A stretch of DNA of 42,281 bases, from positions 1 to 42,281 of the forward strand of contig JAENZE010000020.1 in assembly GCA_016841425.1 (NCBI GenBank). The letters run 5' to 3'. Under the pieces are notes generated by a model that was not told where the DNA came from, did not search any database, and saw only the letters and a list, made by a program, of their open reading frames with translations. Numbering within the stretch: position 1 is the first letter of the stretch; each line of letters opens with the position of its first letter. The position numbers were made by a program, and so were the translations under genes. Origin of the DNA: Syntrophomonas sp. GTDB lineage: Bacteria; Bacillota; Syntrophomonadia; Syntrophomonadales; Syntrophomonadaceae. Positions 31,837-40,836 of this stretch are shown one piece after another.

Positions 31837-33242
31837 TGTTTAAAAGTATATTCATCCGCCTGCTGTCAACCTATCTGATTCTTACGCTGTTGATTACAGG
31901 GAGTTTAGCCATAATTTTATCACTCGGGTTCAATCAATATATTTTTTTGGAGAAGAAACGCATTTTAAGCGCAGCTGCTCTAAAGGTTGAAAACTTGATG
32001 AATGGCTATTACCAGGGGACCCTGCAGCCAGGTGAAATGCAGATTGGACTTGACACTCTGGGAGATATCAGCGATTCAACGGTATACGTATTGAAAGTAG
32101 ACCAAGTCACCTTGGACAATCCCCAGAATATAGAAATGGAGGTCGAGCTGGCCCAGGATTATCTGCTGGATGATTTGAAGCTTATATTAGATGGACAAAA
32201 CGTTTATCGTAAAAAACAATTTTCCCATGCTCTGGACACGGATGTGGTTTTCTTTGGAACACCGCTCAAAGTTGAGGATGAAATAATCGGGGCGGTGCTC
32301 ATCTTTTCCCCCCTTAAAAATATCAACACCTATCTGGCTCAAATTAACGGTGTTATAGCTGTAGCAGCTCTGGCTGCAGTGATCTTTAGTTTCTTCTTTA
32401 TATCCATCACCGCTGCCCGTATATCCAGGCCTATACGAGAAATGGAGATATCTGCTCGGGGGCTGGCAACTGGCGAAAGAGTACCTGACCTGCACATACA
32501 TACCGGTGATGAAATTGAAGGATTGGCGGAGAGTTTTAATTATATGAAAAAACAAGTTGAAGCTACTGAACACATGCGCCGGGAGTTTATAGCAAATGTT
32601 TCCCACGAGTTAAGAACTCCATTAACATCTATTAATGGGTTTATCCAGGGGATATTGGATGGATTGGTTCCGGCTCCGCAATACGGAAAATATTTGCACC
32701 TGGTTCAGGAGGAGACCCAGCGTTTAATCCGTTTAACCGGTGACATTTTAGAGTTGGCAAAAATCCAAGGTGGTAATATCAAATTGGAAAAAAGAACTAT
32801 CGACATACAAGATCTTTTGGGCAGGGTTCTAGTAAATTTCGATATTCCAGTGAATTACCAAGAAGTAAACATTGAAGTTGAATGTCCAGATGGTTTGATG
32901 CTATATGCTGACCCCGATCGACTGCAGCAGATTTTACATAACCTTATAGGGAATGCTTTGAGGTATACTCCAGAGGGAGGTATTATAAAAATCCAGGTCT
33001 ATGACCAGGCTGAATGGATGGAGTTTATGGTTTCTGATACCGGGCCAGGTATCAACCCGGAAGATCTGCCTTATATATTTAACAGATTTTATGGAGACAA
33101 CAAGGGCGTTCAGGGACATAAGGGCACGGGATTGGGACTGAGTATAGTGCAAAAACTGGTGGAAATACATGGGGGATCTATACAGGTAAAGAGCCAGCTG
33201 AAAGAGGGCAGCTGTTTTATTTTTCAACTGCCGAAAGTATAA
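31836..33242 (+). CDS. Membrane sensor histidine kinase
   Basis: The 468-aa protein has a first membrane helix (about 8-32), an extracytoplasmic sensor of ~135 residues and a second helix (about 170-195). A HAMP domain, HisKA with His257 in 'FIANVSHELRTPLTSING', and a HATPase ('NLIGNALRYTPEGG', 'DTGPGI', 'GTGLGLSIV') follow. It resembles PhoR/ResE-type kinases of Firmicutes. The sensor loop is not a recognised fold. It is translationally coupled to the response regulator by a 1-nt overlap. Confidence 0.93.
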   Translation: MFKSIFIRLLSTYLILTLLITGSLAIILSLGFNQYIFLEKKRILSAAALKVENLMNGYYQGTLQPGEMQIGLDTLGDISDSTVYVLKVDQVTLDNPQNIEMEVELAQDYLLDDLKLILDGQNVYRKKQFSHALDTDVVFFGTPLKVEDEIIGAVLIFSPLKNINTYLAQINGVIAVAALAAVIFSFFFISITAARISRPIREMEISARGLATGERVPDLHIHTGDEIEGLAESFNYMKKQVEATEHMRREFIANVSHELRTPLTSINGFIQGILDGLVPAPQYGKYLHLVQEETQRLIRLTGDILELAKIQGGNIKLEKRTIDIQDLLGRVLVNFDIPVNYQEVNIEVECPDGLMLYADPDRLQQILHNLIGNALRYTPEGGIIKIQVYDQAEWMEFMVSDTGPGINPEDLPYIFNRFYGDNKGVQGHKGTGLGLSIVQKLVEIHGGSIQVKSQLKEGSCFIFQLPKV

Positions 33243-33243
33243 A

Positions 33244-33297
33244 TTTACAAACTGTTTACAAATTATCTGGTTTTTGTTTATAAATGGGTTTTATTCT
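33244..33297 (+). promoter_or_regulatory. 11-bp-phased direct repeats in the lipoprotein promoter
   Basis: TTTACAAA occurs at 33244 and 33255 and TTTATAAA at 33277, spacings of 11 and 22 bp. Direct repeats with an 11-bp period are the binding pattern of OmpR/PhoB regulators. A TATTCT -10-like hexamer is at 33292-33297. This lies directly after the OmpR-type two-component genes. Confidence 0.6.
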
Positions 33298-33329
33298 GTA
33301 ATTACACAGAGCATAGAAGGGAGGATGCT

Positions 33330-33710
33330 ATGAAAAGATATGTTGTTTTAATGGCTGCATTGGTCTTCCTGGCTCTAGCAGGCTGTGGTCAGGAAGGTCT
33401 TGAATCAGTGGAATCCAAGCAGACAATAGAACATAGCCTGGAAAAAGAAACAGGAACAGAAGAAGTGATAAATATTGATGATGAAAAGATAAATATTAAG
33501 ACTGAACAAAATAATGATGTCCAGGGGCCTGCAGTTAATGGCAAAAATGACGAAATAGGAGCAGAGATAATTGCTAAATCCAGTAATAGTAACAGCGACC
33601 AGAATAATGATGCAAATATAATAATAGATCAAATAGATCAGGAATTAGATAGAGTGATAGATACCATTAACAGCCTGGATGATGTTTCTGACGAGGATTT
33701 AAATAGCTGA
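33330..33710 (+). CDS. Small acidic lipoprotein
   Basis: The 126-aa protein has a lipoprotein signal peptide with lipobox 'LALAGC' (Cys19). The mature part is low-complexity, rich in Asp, Asn, Glu and Ile ('INIDDEKINIKTEQNND', 'SSNSNSDQNNDANIIIDQIDQELDRVIDTIN'), probably disordered with a short C-terminal coiled coil. GGGAGG lies 6 bases before ATG 33330. No family is recognised. Placement behind the two-component genes and the phased repeats suggests it is part of their regulon. Confidence 0.75.
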   Translation: MKRYVVLMAALVFLALAGCGQEGLESVESKQTIEHSLEKETGTEEVINIDDEKINIKTEQNNDVQGPAVNGKNDEIGAEIIAKSSNSNSDQNNDANIIIDQIDQELDRVIDTINSLDDVSDEDLNS

Positions 33711-33736
33711 TAATTATGTAAAGGAGTGAACAATTA

Positions 33737-34276
33737 ATGAAGAAAATAACTGCATTGATACTAATAACCGTATTTATAATGAGTTTTGGAACCTTTGCCC
33801 ATGCCCAATCAGGCACCAGCAACGGCTCAGGAGGAAATACCTCTGTTGAACAAAGAGTAGGAGACGTGCAGCAAAAAATCCAAGCTGGCCAGGATGTCAA
33901 CAGCCAGTTTGGACCACAGGTCAACTGCATCCGAAACAACCGTAACGAGATATCGGAAATGAGAGGTGAAGCTCAGGAGGCCTATCAGATCGCAGTCAGG
34001 CACATTAACCAGTTGAGACAAAATCAGGACTGTCTAACAGAACAACAGGTTGAAGCGTTGAGATTATGTCTGCAGAATTTACAGCAGAACCGCCTGCAAA
34101 TAAGCGAAACGGTGGGGGATATTCAGACAGAAGGAGTAAAACTCAGACAGGCTCGCAGGCAGCAGAACACCCAACAGATGCAGGAATGCCTGGAGAATAT
34201 AGCTGCTGTCCAGCAAGCCCGGATCAAGATATTGAACGACAGTATTGACGAGATGAACGCTATACTCGAGATATAA
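33737..34276 (+). CDS. Exported glutamine-rich helical protein
   Basis: The 179-aa protein has a Sec signal peptide (KKITALILITVFIMSFGTFAHA-QS), a Gly/Ser linker, then a long Gln/Asn-rich predicted coiled coil. Four cysteines are spread through it ('VNCIRN', 'QDCLTE', 'RLCLQN', 'QECLEN'), which could form two disulfides outside the cell. AAGGAGTG precedes ATG 33737. It lies 26 bp after the lipoprotein, so they form an operon. I do not recognise the family; it may be a periplasmic/wall stress protein under the neighbouring two-component system. Confidence 0.7.
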   Translation: MKKITALILITVFIMSFGTFAHAQSGTSNGSGGNTSVEQRVGDVQQKIQAGQDVNSQFGPQVNCIRNNRNEISEMRGEAQEAYQIAVRHINQLRQNQDCLTEQQVEALRLCLQNLQQNRLQISETVGDIQTEGVKLRQARRQQNTQQMQECLENIAAVQQARIKILNDSIDEMNAILEI

Positions 34277-34673
34277 GATTTATCCCGGCACAAACCACAA
34301 GGCAGAAAGGCGTAGATGAACCTATACCTGAGATAAGAGTGACGGTATAACAGAGTAGAAAGTATTAGCTCTTTATGCAAGCATGATTTTTGATATGAGA
34401 TTCAGATACCAGGGAAATGCATTGATGATGAATCAGCTTCCCTGGTTTTACCATGTCTCAGCTCATTACTCCCGATCAGCCGAAAAACTAGTTTCAGTAC
34501 TACCATGGATGAAGGAGTTTTCTTGTGATAGGATTAGATAAATAAGGCAAAACTTAAGTATAATATAGGAACGCTATATGTATACAGATCCTGCTTATCT
34601 CCTTATACTGAACACAAGGCAGACTGCTGTGAGAATTGAGGCGATTTAAAGCTATATCAGGGAGGACGTCTTA
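34277..34673. other. Intergenic region before asnS with a terminator
   Basis: CCAGGGAA (34409-34416) and TTCCCTGG (34438-34445) followed by TTTTA end the upstream unit. The remaining ~220 bp before asnS contains no T-box (no AGGGTGGNACCGCG-type segment) and no gene that I can see. Confidence 0.55.
34407..34450 (+). terminator. Terminator of the lipoprotein/coiled-coil operon
   Basis: An 8-bp perfect stem CCAGGGAA/TTCCCTGG is followed by TTTTA. Confidence 0.7.
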
Positions 34674-36068
34674 ATGGAAAAAGTAGTGATCAGGCAGCTG
34701 GTCAGGGACAGTGAAAAATATGAAAACCAGGACGTTGAAATAAATGCCTGGATAAGAAGCAACCGGGATCAAAAATCTTTTGGTTTTTTAACTGTGAATG
34801 ATGGGACTCATTTCAACAGTATACAGGTTGTGTATGAGAAAGATTTATTGCTGAATTATTCGGAAGTAGCCAGACTCAGGGTCGGTGCTGCAATCAGCAT
34901 CAGGGGGGTATTGGTGATGACTCCCGGGAGTAAACAATCCTTTGAAATTAAAGCTAAAGAAGTTGTCCTCTCAGGCGATGCCTCGGAAGACTATCCAATT
35001 CAGCCAAAAAGGCACAGCCGGGAGTTCTTAAGGCAGGTAGCCCACCTGCGCCCCCGGACTAACCTGTTCTCCGCTGTTTTCCGGGTAAGGTCACTGTTAG
35101 CCTATGCTATCCATATGTTTTTCCAGGAGCGGGGCTTTGTCTATATCCATACGCCTATTATCACTGCCAGTGATGCAGAAGGAGCCGGGGAAATGTTTCG
35201 GGTAAGCACTATCGACCCCCAGAATCCCCCCCGGGATGGGCAGGGAGAAATAGATTATGCTCAGGATTTCTTTGGCCGCAGGACTAATCTGACGGTAAGC
35301 GGGCAATTGGAAGCGGAAGCATTCGCGTTAGCTTTTAGAGATGTATATACCTTTGGACCAACTTTCAGAGCAGAAAATTCCAACACTGCTCGACACGCAG
35401 CCGAATTTTGGATGATTGAGCCGGAAATTGCGTTCGCCGATCTGCAGGATGACATGAAACTGGCAGAGGATATGGTGAAGTTTTTGATAGCTTATGTTCT
35501 GGAAAAAGCACCCGAAGAGATGGCATTCTTCAATGATTTTGTTGATAAAGGACTTATGGAACGGCTGCAACATGTACTCAATTCAGATTTTGTCCATATT
35601 ACCTATTCCCGGGCTATTGACATCCTTAAAGATTCGGGAGAAGAATTTGAATACCCGGTACAATGGGGTGCTGACCTCCAAAGCGAACATGAACGATGTT
35701 TGACCGAGAAAATATTTAAAAAACCGGTATTTGTAACCGACTACCCCAAAGAAATAAAGGCCTTCTATATGCGGCAGAACGACGATGGAAAAACAGTAGC
35801 AGCCATGGATTTGCTGGTCCCGGGAATAGGGGAAATAATCGGCGGCAGTCAAAGGGAAGAAAGAGCCGAATTCTTGTTAAACAGGATGAAGGAAATGGAT
35901 ATGGCTGAGGAGGATTTATGGTGGTACCTGGAGCTCAGAAAATACGGGGGTGTAAAACACGCTGGTTTTGGACTCGGTTTTGAAAGGCTTATCATGTATG
36001 TGACGGGAGTAAGCAATATAAGAGATGTGATACCATTTCCCCGCACGGTTAAATCCTGTGAATTTTGA
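34674..36068 (+). CDS. asnS: Asparaginyl-tRNA synthetase
   Basis: The 464-aa class II synthetase has an N-terminal OB anticodon-binding domain (about 15-110: '[25 protein letters not shown]'). The catalytic core shows motif 2 '[25 protein letters not shown]' and motif 3 '[27 protein letters not shown]'. 'MFRVSTID' and the ~40-aa insertion are of AsnRS rather than AspRS type, and length is normal for bacterial AsnRS. It charges tRNA-Asn with asparagine directly. GGGAGGA lies 10 bases before ATG 34674. The gene is monocistronic. Confidence 0.96.
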   Translation: MEKVVIRQLVRDSEKYENQDVEINAWIRSNRDQKSFGFLTVNDGTHFNSIQVVYEKDLLLNYSEVARLRVGAAISIRGVLVMTPGSKQSFEIKAKEVVLSGDASEDYPIQPKRHSREFLRQVAHLRPRTNLFSAVFRVRSLLAYAIHMFFQERGFVYIHTPIITASDAEGAGEMFRVSTIDPQNPPRDGQGEIDYAQDFFGRRTNLTVSGQLEAEAFALAFRDVYTFGPTFRAENSNTARHAAEFWMIEPEIAFADLQDDMKLAEDMVKFLIAYVLEKAPEEMAFFNDFVDKGLMERLQHVLNSDFVHITYSRAIDILKDSGEEFEYPVQWGADLQSEHERCLTEKIFKKPVFVTDYPKEIKAFYMRQNDDGKTVAAMDLLVPGIGEIIGGSQREERAEFLLNRMKEMDMAEEDLWWYLELRKYGGVKHAGFGLGFERLIMYVTGVSNIRDVIPFPRTVKSCEF

Positions 36069-36226
36069 GCGGCAGATATACTACTTGTTATCTGGGGTGG
36101 ATATCTTAAATTACAGCCTATTAGGTCTTACCCGACCGATGAAAAACTGATAATATATTAAATACCTTCATAAGATCGTTTCCGTACTTGTGTGGTTCAA
36201 GCCAGACCAAGGAGGTGAAGGTATTT

Positions 36227-37606
36227 ATGAACGGTCCTTTGTACAAGATATCTAAGTCCATCAGAATAATCGAGGGCCCGATAAGGGATATGTTAAACCA
36301 GCATTTGTGGGCCAAAATGCTGTCAGCAATGGTACTGGGAGTCATAGCAGGTTTAATTATCAGCCCCTCAACAGGATGGTTTTCTTACCAGACCGGCTCC
36401 AATGTGGGCAATTGGCTAGCTTTGCCCGGCCGGGTATTTTTAAGTCTCATCCAAATGATGGTAGTTCCCCTGGTTTTTACATCGATTATACGCGGTATAG
36501 CCAGCAATGAAGACATCGAATTTCTAAAGAAGATGGGAATCCGCCTGGTACTGTATTTTGTTATCACCACCACCCTGGCCATTTCTATAGGTATATCCAT
36601 GGCGGTAATGTTAAAACCCGGGCAATACCTGGATCAGCAAATGTTTATTCTGGAACCGGAGGTTTTAAGCACCCAGGTAACAGACCAGCCTTTGCTGGAT
36701 ACCAATATTAACAGTATACCAGAGTATTTTATTAACTTATTACCTGACAATCCCCTTCAAGCTATGGTAGAAACCCAGATGCTGCAGGTGGTTATATTTG
36801 CAGTAATTCTAGGAGTTGCACTGGTAAGTACCGAGGCTAAAAATTCTCGCCCACTGCTTGATTTGATGGATTCCATCCAGGAAGTATGTATGATTGTAGT
36901 TCGATGGGCGATGCTCATCGCTCCATTGGCGGTCTTTGGTCTATTAGCCCAGATTACTATTAAAATGGGCCTAGAAGCCCTGGTGGGCATGGCAGCGTAT
37001 GTGGCTACTGTTCTGCTGGCTTTATTACTTCTATTATGCATGTATTGCAGCATTGTGTTTGTGATAACAAAAATGTCTCCTTTAGTATTTCTAAACAAGA
37101 TTCGCTCAGTCCAATTGCTGGCCTTTTCTACTTCAAGCTCAGCTGCAGTTATGCCTTTATCCATACAGACTGCTGAAGAGGAATTGAAAGTACGTCCGGC
37201 TATATCACAATTTTTAATTCCCCTGGGCACTACCATCAATATGGATGGAACGGCATTATACCAGGGAGTGGCGGCAGTATTTCTAGCTCAAGTATTTGGG
37301 GTAGACCTCAGCCCAACAGCTATGCTGCTGATCCTTCTGACTTCAGTAGCTGCATCAATAGGTTCTCCTGCTACCCCGGGAGTAGGTATCGTAATTTTAT
37401 CTACCATACTAAATAGTGTGGGCATACCAGCCGGTGGAATAGCAATAATACTTGGAGTTGACCGGATTCTGGACATGAGCAGAACGGCACTGAATGTAAC
37501 TGGAGATCTGACTGCTGCATTGGTAATGAACCGCTGGTTGGGAAATCAAGATGAGTTAGGTAATCAAGATGAGTTAGAGAATAAAGATAATACCCTATTG
37601 GAATAA
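36227..37606 (+). CDS. Dicarboxylate/amino acid:cation symporter (DAACS family)
   Basis: The 459-aa membrane protein has the GltP/DctA signature elements: serine-rich re-entrant loop 'AFSTSSSAAVMPLS', 'GTTINMDGTALYQGVAAVFLAQ', 'ASIGSPATPGVGIVILSTIL' and 'DRILDMSRTALNVTGDLTAALVMNR'. It imports glutamate, aspartate or C4-dicarboxylates with Na+ or H+. ATG 36227 is chosen because AAGGAGGTGA lies 8 bases upstream; the in-frame extension to 36188 lacks a site. The extreme C-terminus carries a tandem repeat, 'GNQDEL' twice then 'ENKDN', from an 18-bp DNA repeat. Glutamate uptake could feed beta-glutamate synthesis by the aminomutase encoded elsewhere, but the substrate is not certain. Confidence 0.92.
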   Translation: MNGPLYKISKSIRIIEGPIRDMLNQHLWAKMLSAMVLGVIAGLIISPSTGWFSYQTGSNVGNWLALPGRVFLSLIQMMVVPLVFTSIIRGIASNEDIEFLKKMGIRLVLYFVITTTLAISIGISMAVMLKPGQYLDQQMFILEPEVLSTQVTDQPLLDTNINSIPEYFINLLPDNPLQAMVETQMLQVVIFAVILGVALVSTEAKNSRPLLDLMDSIQEVCMIVVRWAMLIAPLAVFGLLAQITIKMGLEALVGMAAYVATVLLALLLLLCMYCSIVFVITKMSPLVFLNKIRSVQLLAFSTSSSAAVMPLSIQTAEEELKVRPAISQFLIPLGTTINMDGTALYQGVAAVFLAQVFGVDLSPTAMLLILLTSVAASIGSPATPGVGIVILSTILNSVGIPAGGIAIILGVDRILDMSRTALNVTGDLTAALVMNRWLGNQDELGNQDELENKDNTLLE

Positions 37607-37723
37607 GACGAATAATGAATGCCATGATCGGGAGAAGCTAACTGCAAAGTCAGTGATATTTTCTGTCCGTTTTTCCAGAGCTTGAATCAAGTGGATATTT
37701 TCATTTGCTTTATTGTACATCAT
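37595..37723 (-). CDS. Possible 42-aa leftward ORF
   Basis: ATG 37723 has AAGGAAGG 5 bases upstream on the minus strand and reads 42 codons, converging on the symporter and overlapping its 3' end by 12 nt. The peptide MMYNKANENIHLIQALEKRT continues with an amphipathic helix and an aromatic end. Coding is uncertain: it may be a degraded gene fragment. Confidence 0.2.
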   Translation of the reverse strand: MMYNKANENIHLIQALEKRTENITDFAVSFSRSWHSLFVLFQ

Positions 37724-38087
37724 CCAGCCTTCCTTATCTTTGTAAGGGGAATAATTTTAAATAATCTCCCTCGAGTTTACTTAATCGTCAGATTTTGAAT
37801 GCCTACCCACCTTGGTTCTATTCTAAAGGAAAGTTTACCAGTTGTTTATATACTGCAGATATGGTTGTATTATGAAGGGAGCAATAATATGACCGATAGT
37901 TTAAATCCAGCTACAGGAATGACCTATAAAAAATGCCATAGGTCCTAGGGGAAAAATGTGGATTTACAGATACCTGGTAATACTTTATCGTATAAAAAAA
38001 TAAAAAAATACCTGCCTTAACAAGGATTTAGTACAACTTATGTAGAATATTAACCAGGGACAAAAAGAATATAATATATACAATTTT
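37724..38087. other. Long intergenic region before the surface-protein leader
   Basis: Apart from the 19-aa frame at 37889-37948 and a GACCTAT/ATAGGTC hairpin (37921-37944) that overlaps its end, I see only AT-rich DNA. TATAAT at 38070-38075 may be the -10 for the structured leader; its -35 is weak. Confidence 0.4.
37889..37948 (+). CDS. Possible 19-aa peptide resembling a SEC-C end
   Basis: ATG 37889 has AAGGGAG 8 bases upstream and reads MTDSLNPATGMTYKKCHRS before TAG. The 'TGMTYKKCH' part resembles the last half of a SEC-C motif (SGKKYKKCH). It could be a real micro-peptide, a leader peptide whose end overlaps a hairpin, or the remnant of a lost gene. Confidence 0.2.
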   Translation: MTDSLNPATGMTYKKCHRS

Positions 38088-38234
38088 CGAGCCTCAGGAC
38101 CTAATGCCTTAGGTAATGGTCCCTAGGCCGATAGGGTATAGTTGGAAACGGCTGTGCCTCCCAGTGCGGAAAGGAAATTGGCAATTTTTCTACGTATGCG
38201 TCTGGGCTAAACTCTTGTGGGTTTAGCTTTTTTA
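38088..38234 (+). promoter_or_regulatory. Structured leader with terminator, unknown class
   Basis: CG-A-GCCT-CA-GGACC (38088-38101) pairs with GGTCC-CT-AGGC-CG (38118-38130), a long stem with a symmetric internal loop. About 75 nt of further partly paired sequence follows (GCCG/CGGC competes with the first stem), then a terminator GCTAAAC/GTTTAGC with TTTTTT at 38206-38234. Alternative pairings ahead of a terminator suggest an attenuator or riboswitch for the surface-protein genes. I could not match it to a known aptamer. Confidence 0.45.
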
Positions 38235-38243
38235 GTCATATTG

Positions 38244-38278
38244 AAGGTCAGTTGGGTTTTTCCTCTCTGACCTTTTTG
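38244..38278 (+). terminator. Second tandem terminator
   Basis: AAGGTCAG and CTGACCTT form an 8-bp stem followed by TTTG, only ten bases after the first terminator. Two terminators ahead of one gene indicate a strong transcription block or control point. Confidence 0.65.
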
Positions 38279-38470
38279 TTTTTCTACAGCCTTACCCGGG
38301 CTTGAATATGAAAACTATAGATAATAAGCCATGGCTCGTAAGCAAATGAATTATTCAGTATAGGATAAGCAGAGAGGAGGTTGTGAGCGGGTCTGATTAT
38401 CAAGCATAGAGCCTAACGAGCATGCTTAATAGGGATTGTGTGGACTAGTAAAAAGGAGGGTTTTACATTG

Positions 38471-40720
38471 ATGAGGAAAAGAAATGCTAGTATGACTCTA
38501 CATACTTTTATTTTAATAGCATTGGTGATTGCTTTCAGTATGGTGATTGCCCCAGTGTCGGCTGAAGCTGGGGCAGGAGACTTGACTGTCACCTTGACCG
38601 CACCTGCAGCAACCTTTGTCAGTAGTGACGATACACAGGTAGTATACCAGGTGGATGATCTGGTTGATTACCAGAATGTATCTTTGGTATGGAATTTTAG
38701 CAACGGGCTTGATGAGAATCTTGGCAACAACAAGCAGCAGGTGACTCTTAAGACATCAGGCGGAGATGTGATTGATATTAATGAAGATCAGGAACTGGTT
38801 TACACCAAGCAAAATGAACCAGTGGAACTGAGGCAGCTTGCGCTGACCATGGTTGATAACGCACTCCTACAGCCAGATACAGATTATATTGTTGAATTGG
38901 GTGCAGATATCATATCAAATAATGATAACACTCTGGGCAAGGCTTATGCCTGGAGGTTTACTACTACCGCAGAAGAGGACAGCTCTGGAGAGAGCGGACC
39001 TGTTTCCTGGCCGGATGGAAGTCAGATAACAGCGTCTAATATCACTCCCAGTTCGCTTACCCTTACCTGGACAGAGGCAGCCAATGCATCACAGTACAAA
39101 GTTTTCCAGGATGACAGTGAGATTAAGACCCTGTCCAGCAGTGTGTTGTCCTGTGATATAACGGGCCTGGCCGCTAAAACCCCATATGAATTTAAAGTTG
39201 AAGCAGGGGATGCAGCCGATGTATTTACAACTGACGGTCCGGTTGCTGCAGCAACAACCGCCGGGCAGCTTGAAATCACAGCCTATAGTCCTGCTTCTTC
39301 GGAAGTACCTGATATAGCCAAAATAGACTACCAGGTGACCGATCAGCTGGAGCCGGATGAGATTCATTTTGTCTGGGATTTCAGCAAGGGTATGGATAAA
39401 AAATTGGTAAGCAATTTGAGTAAAATTACGTTGAAGAAAAGTGATGGAACCGAGGTCAACATTGACCGGGGTTCGCTGACCCAGGCCGAGATCAGTGGTG
39501 ACATTATTGAATTAGGAGATTTCAAATATACCAAACAGGCTGAATCAGAAGTGCGCAGACTGGAATTGATCCTTACCAGCTGTACTCTGGAAGCCGGCGC
39601 TACCTATAAACTTAAATTGGCCAGTGATATTGAGGCCAATAATGGGGATAAGCTCTGGCTCAATCATCTGTGGACATTTGCTACCGTTGCTGATGTTGGT
39701 AGTTCAAACGGTGGAGACGATGGAGATGAAGGAGACACAGATACCGGGGGAGGTACTGGCACAGATACGAGTGATGCCATGACCGTAGAATTTGACGCAG
39801 TCGATTTATCTCCTGAGCATACCGAACTGTGGTTGGATTTTAGTAAAGGTATTGATGAGAACCTGAGCTCTAATGTGGGCCAGATCAAGATATATGAAGA
39901 AGATTCCGATAAATCCATATCCTATGATTACGAATATGTCAGGGAAGGCAAGACGGAAACCGGAGATAAAGTGCGCAGGTTAGTCTTATATTTAAACGAC
40001 TTGGAACCGCGCACAACTTATGAAATAGAGATCGGCGAGGATGTTACTGCCAATAATGGCAGCACGCTTGATGATGAATATATTTTTGAGTTCACTACCA
40101 AATCATCCAGTACCTCAACAGAGGAAACGGAAGAAGAAGTAATAGAAGAAGTAGTCCCTGAAACCCAATTGCCAGCAAGCCCGGCTTCTGTTAACTTGAA
40201 TGACATCAATGGGCACTGGGCTCAGATGAGTATTGAGCAACTGGTACAACAGGGAGCTATAAGCGGCTATCCAGATGGTACTTTCAAACCTGCTAAGACC
40301 ATTACCCGGGCTGAGTTTGCGTATGTTCTAGTTAAAGCTCTGGCCCTGGAAACAAAGGCTGGAAAAACCTTTGCTGATACTGCTTCTCACTGGGCCAGGG
40401 AGGCTATAGCTACAGCAGAAGGGTACGGAATAGTCAATGGTTATGACGACAACCGGTTTGGCCCGGATGACGTAATCAGCCGGGAACAAATCTGTGTAAT
40501 GCTGCAGAAGGCCTTCCAATTAACAACCGCCGGGGAGCCCAGAGCATTCAGCGACAGCGATTTTATATCCGAATGGGCTGTAAACGCAGTTTATGCTTGC
40601 TCTGCAAACAGTATTGTTTCGGGCTATGAAGATAACAGCTTCAGACCACAAAACAGTGCTACCCGTGCTGAAGCAGTCAGCATGATAGTAAGAGCACTGG
40701 CAGTAAACCCAGTGGAATAA
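38471..40720 (+). CDS. S-layer (SLH) surface protein with Ig-like and FN3 domains
   Basis: The 749-aa protein has a signal peptide (about 1-34, ending 'APVSAEA'). Three SbsA-like (Big_5) Ig domains lie at about 40-170, 275-410 and 440-550, with repeated 'LVWNFSNGLDENL', 'FVWDFSKGMDKKL' and 'ELWLDFSKGIDENL' strands. One fibronectin-type III domain lies at about 185-265, Gly/Asp- and Glu-rich linkers separate the parts, and three SLH domains (about 577-749) bind pyruvylated secondary wall polymer. ATG 38471 is chosen because AAGGAGGG lies 9 bases upstream. It sits behind tandem terminators and ahead of an ABC permease, so it may be the cell-surface part of an uptake system. Confidence 0.88.
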   Translation: MRKRNASMTLHTFILIALVIAFSMVIAPVSAEAGAGDLTVTLTAPAATFVSSDDTQVVYQVDDLVDYQNVSLVWNFSNGLDENLGNNKQQVTLKTSGGDVIDINEDQELVYTKQNEPVELRQLALTMVDNALLQPDTDYIVELGADIISNNDNTLGKAYAWRFTTTAEEDSSGESGPVSWPDGSQITASNITPSSLTLTWTEAANASQYKVFQDDSEIKTLSSSVLSCDITGLAAKTPYEFKVEAGDAADVFTTDGPVAAATTAGQLEITAYSPASSEVPDIAKIDYQVTDQLEPDEIHFVWDFSKGMDKKLVSNLSKITLKKSDGTEVNIDRGSLTQAEISGDIIELGDFKYTKQAESEVRRLELILTSCTLEAGATYKLKLASDIEANNGDKLWLNHLWTFATVADVGSSNGGDDGDEGDTDTGGGTGTDTSDAMTVEFDAVDLSPEHTELWLDFSKGIDENLSSNVGQIKIYEEDSDKSISYDYEYVREGKTETGDKVRRLVLYLNDLEPRTTYEIEIGEDVTANNGSTLDDEYIFEFTTKSSSTSTEETEEEVIEEVVPETQLPASPASVNLNDINGHWAQMSIEQLVQQGAISGYPDGTFKPAKTITRAEFAYVLVKALALETKAGKTFADTASHWAREAIATAEGYGIVNGYDDNRFGPDDVISREQICVMLQKAFQLTTAGEPRAFSDSDFISEWAVNAVYACSANSIVSGYEDNSFRPQNSATRAEAVSMIVRALAVNPVE

Positions 40721-40727
40721 CTAATAC

Positions 40728-40757
40728 GGAAGTATTCCCGGAAACGGGAATACTTCC
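40728..40757 (+). terminator. Perfect 13-bp hairpin with GAAA tetraloop
   Basis: GGAAGTATTCCCG and CGGGAATACTTCC are perfectly complementary around a GAAA loop, 8 bp after the SLH stop. No U tract follows, so it may shield the SLH mRNA 3' end or reduce read-through rather than terminate fully. Confidence 0.6.
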
Positions 40758-40836
40758 TGATGGATAAATGTCTGCTGCAGTTTAAGCTGATTGATGTGAG
40801 TAGAGTCTTATTTTAACTAGCGTGGAGGAAGAGGAA

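Noticed and set aside
34450-34673. T-box leader for asnS
   Set aside because: The conserved T-box segment and a following antiterminator/terminator are absent.
38088-38200. Cobalamin riboswitch
   Set aside because: Only short fragments resemble the core; the conserved GCCACTG segment and the 3' closing block are missing.
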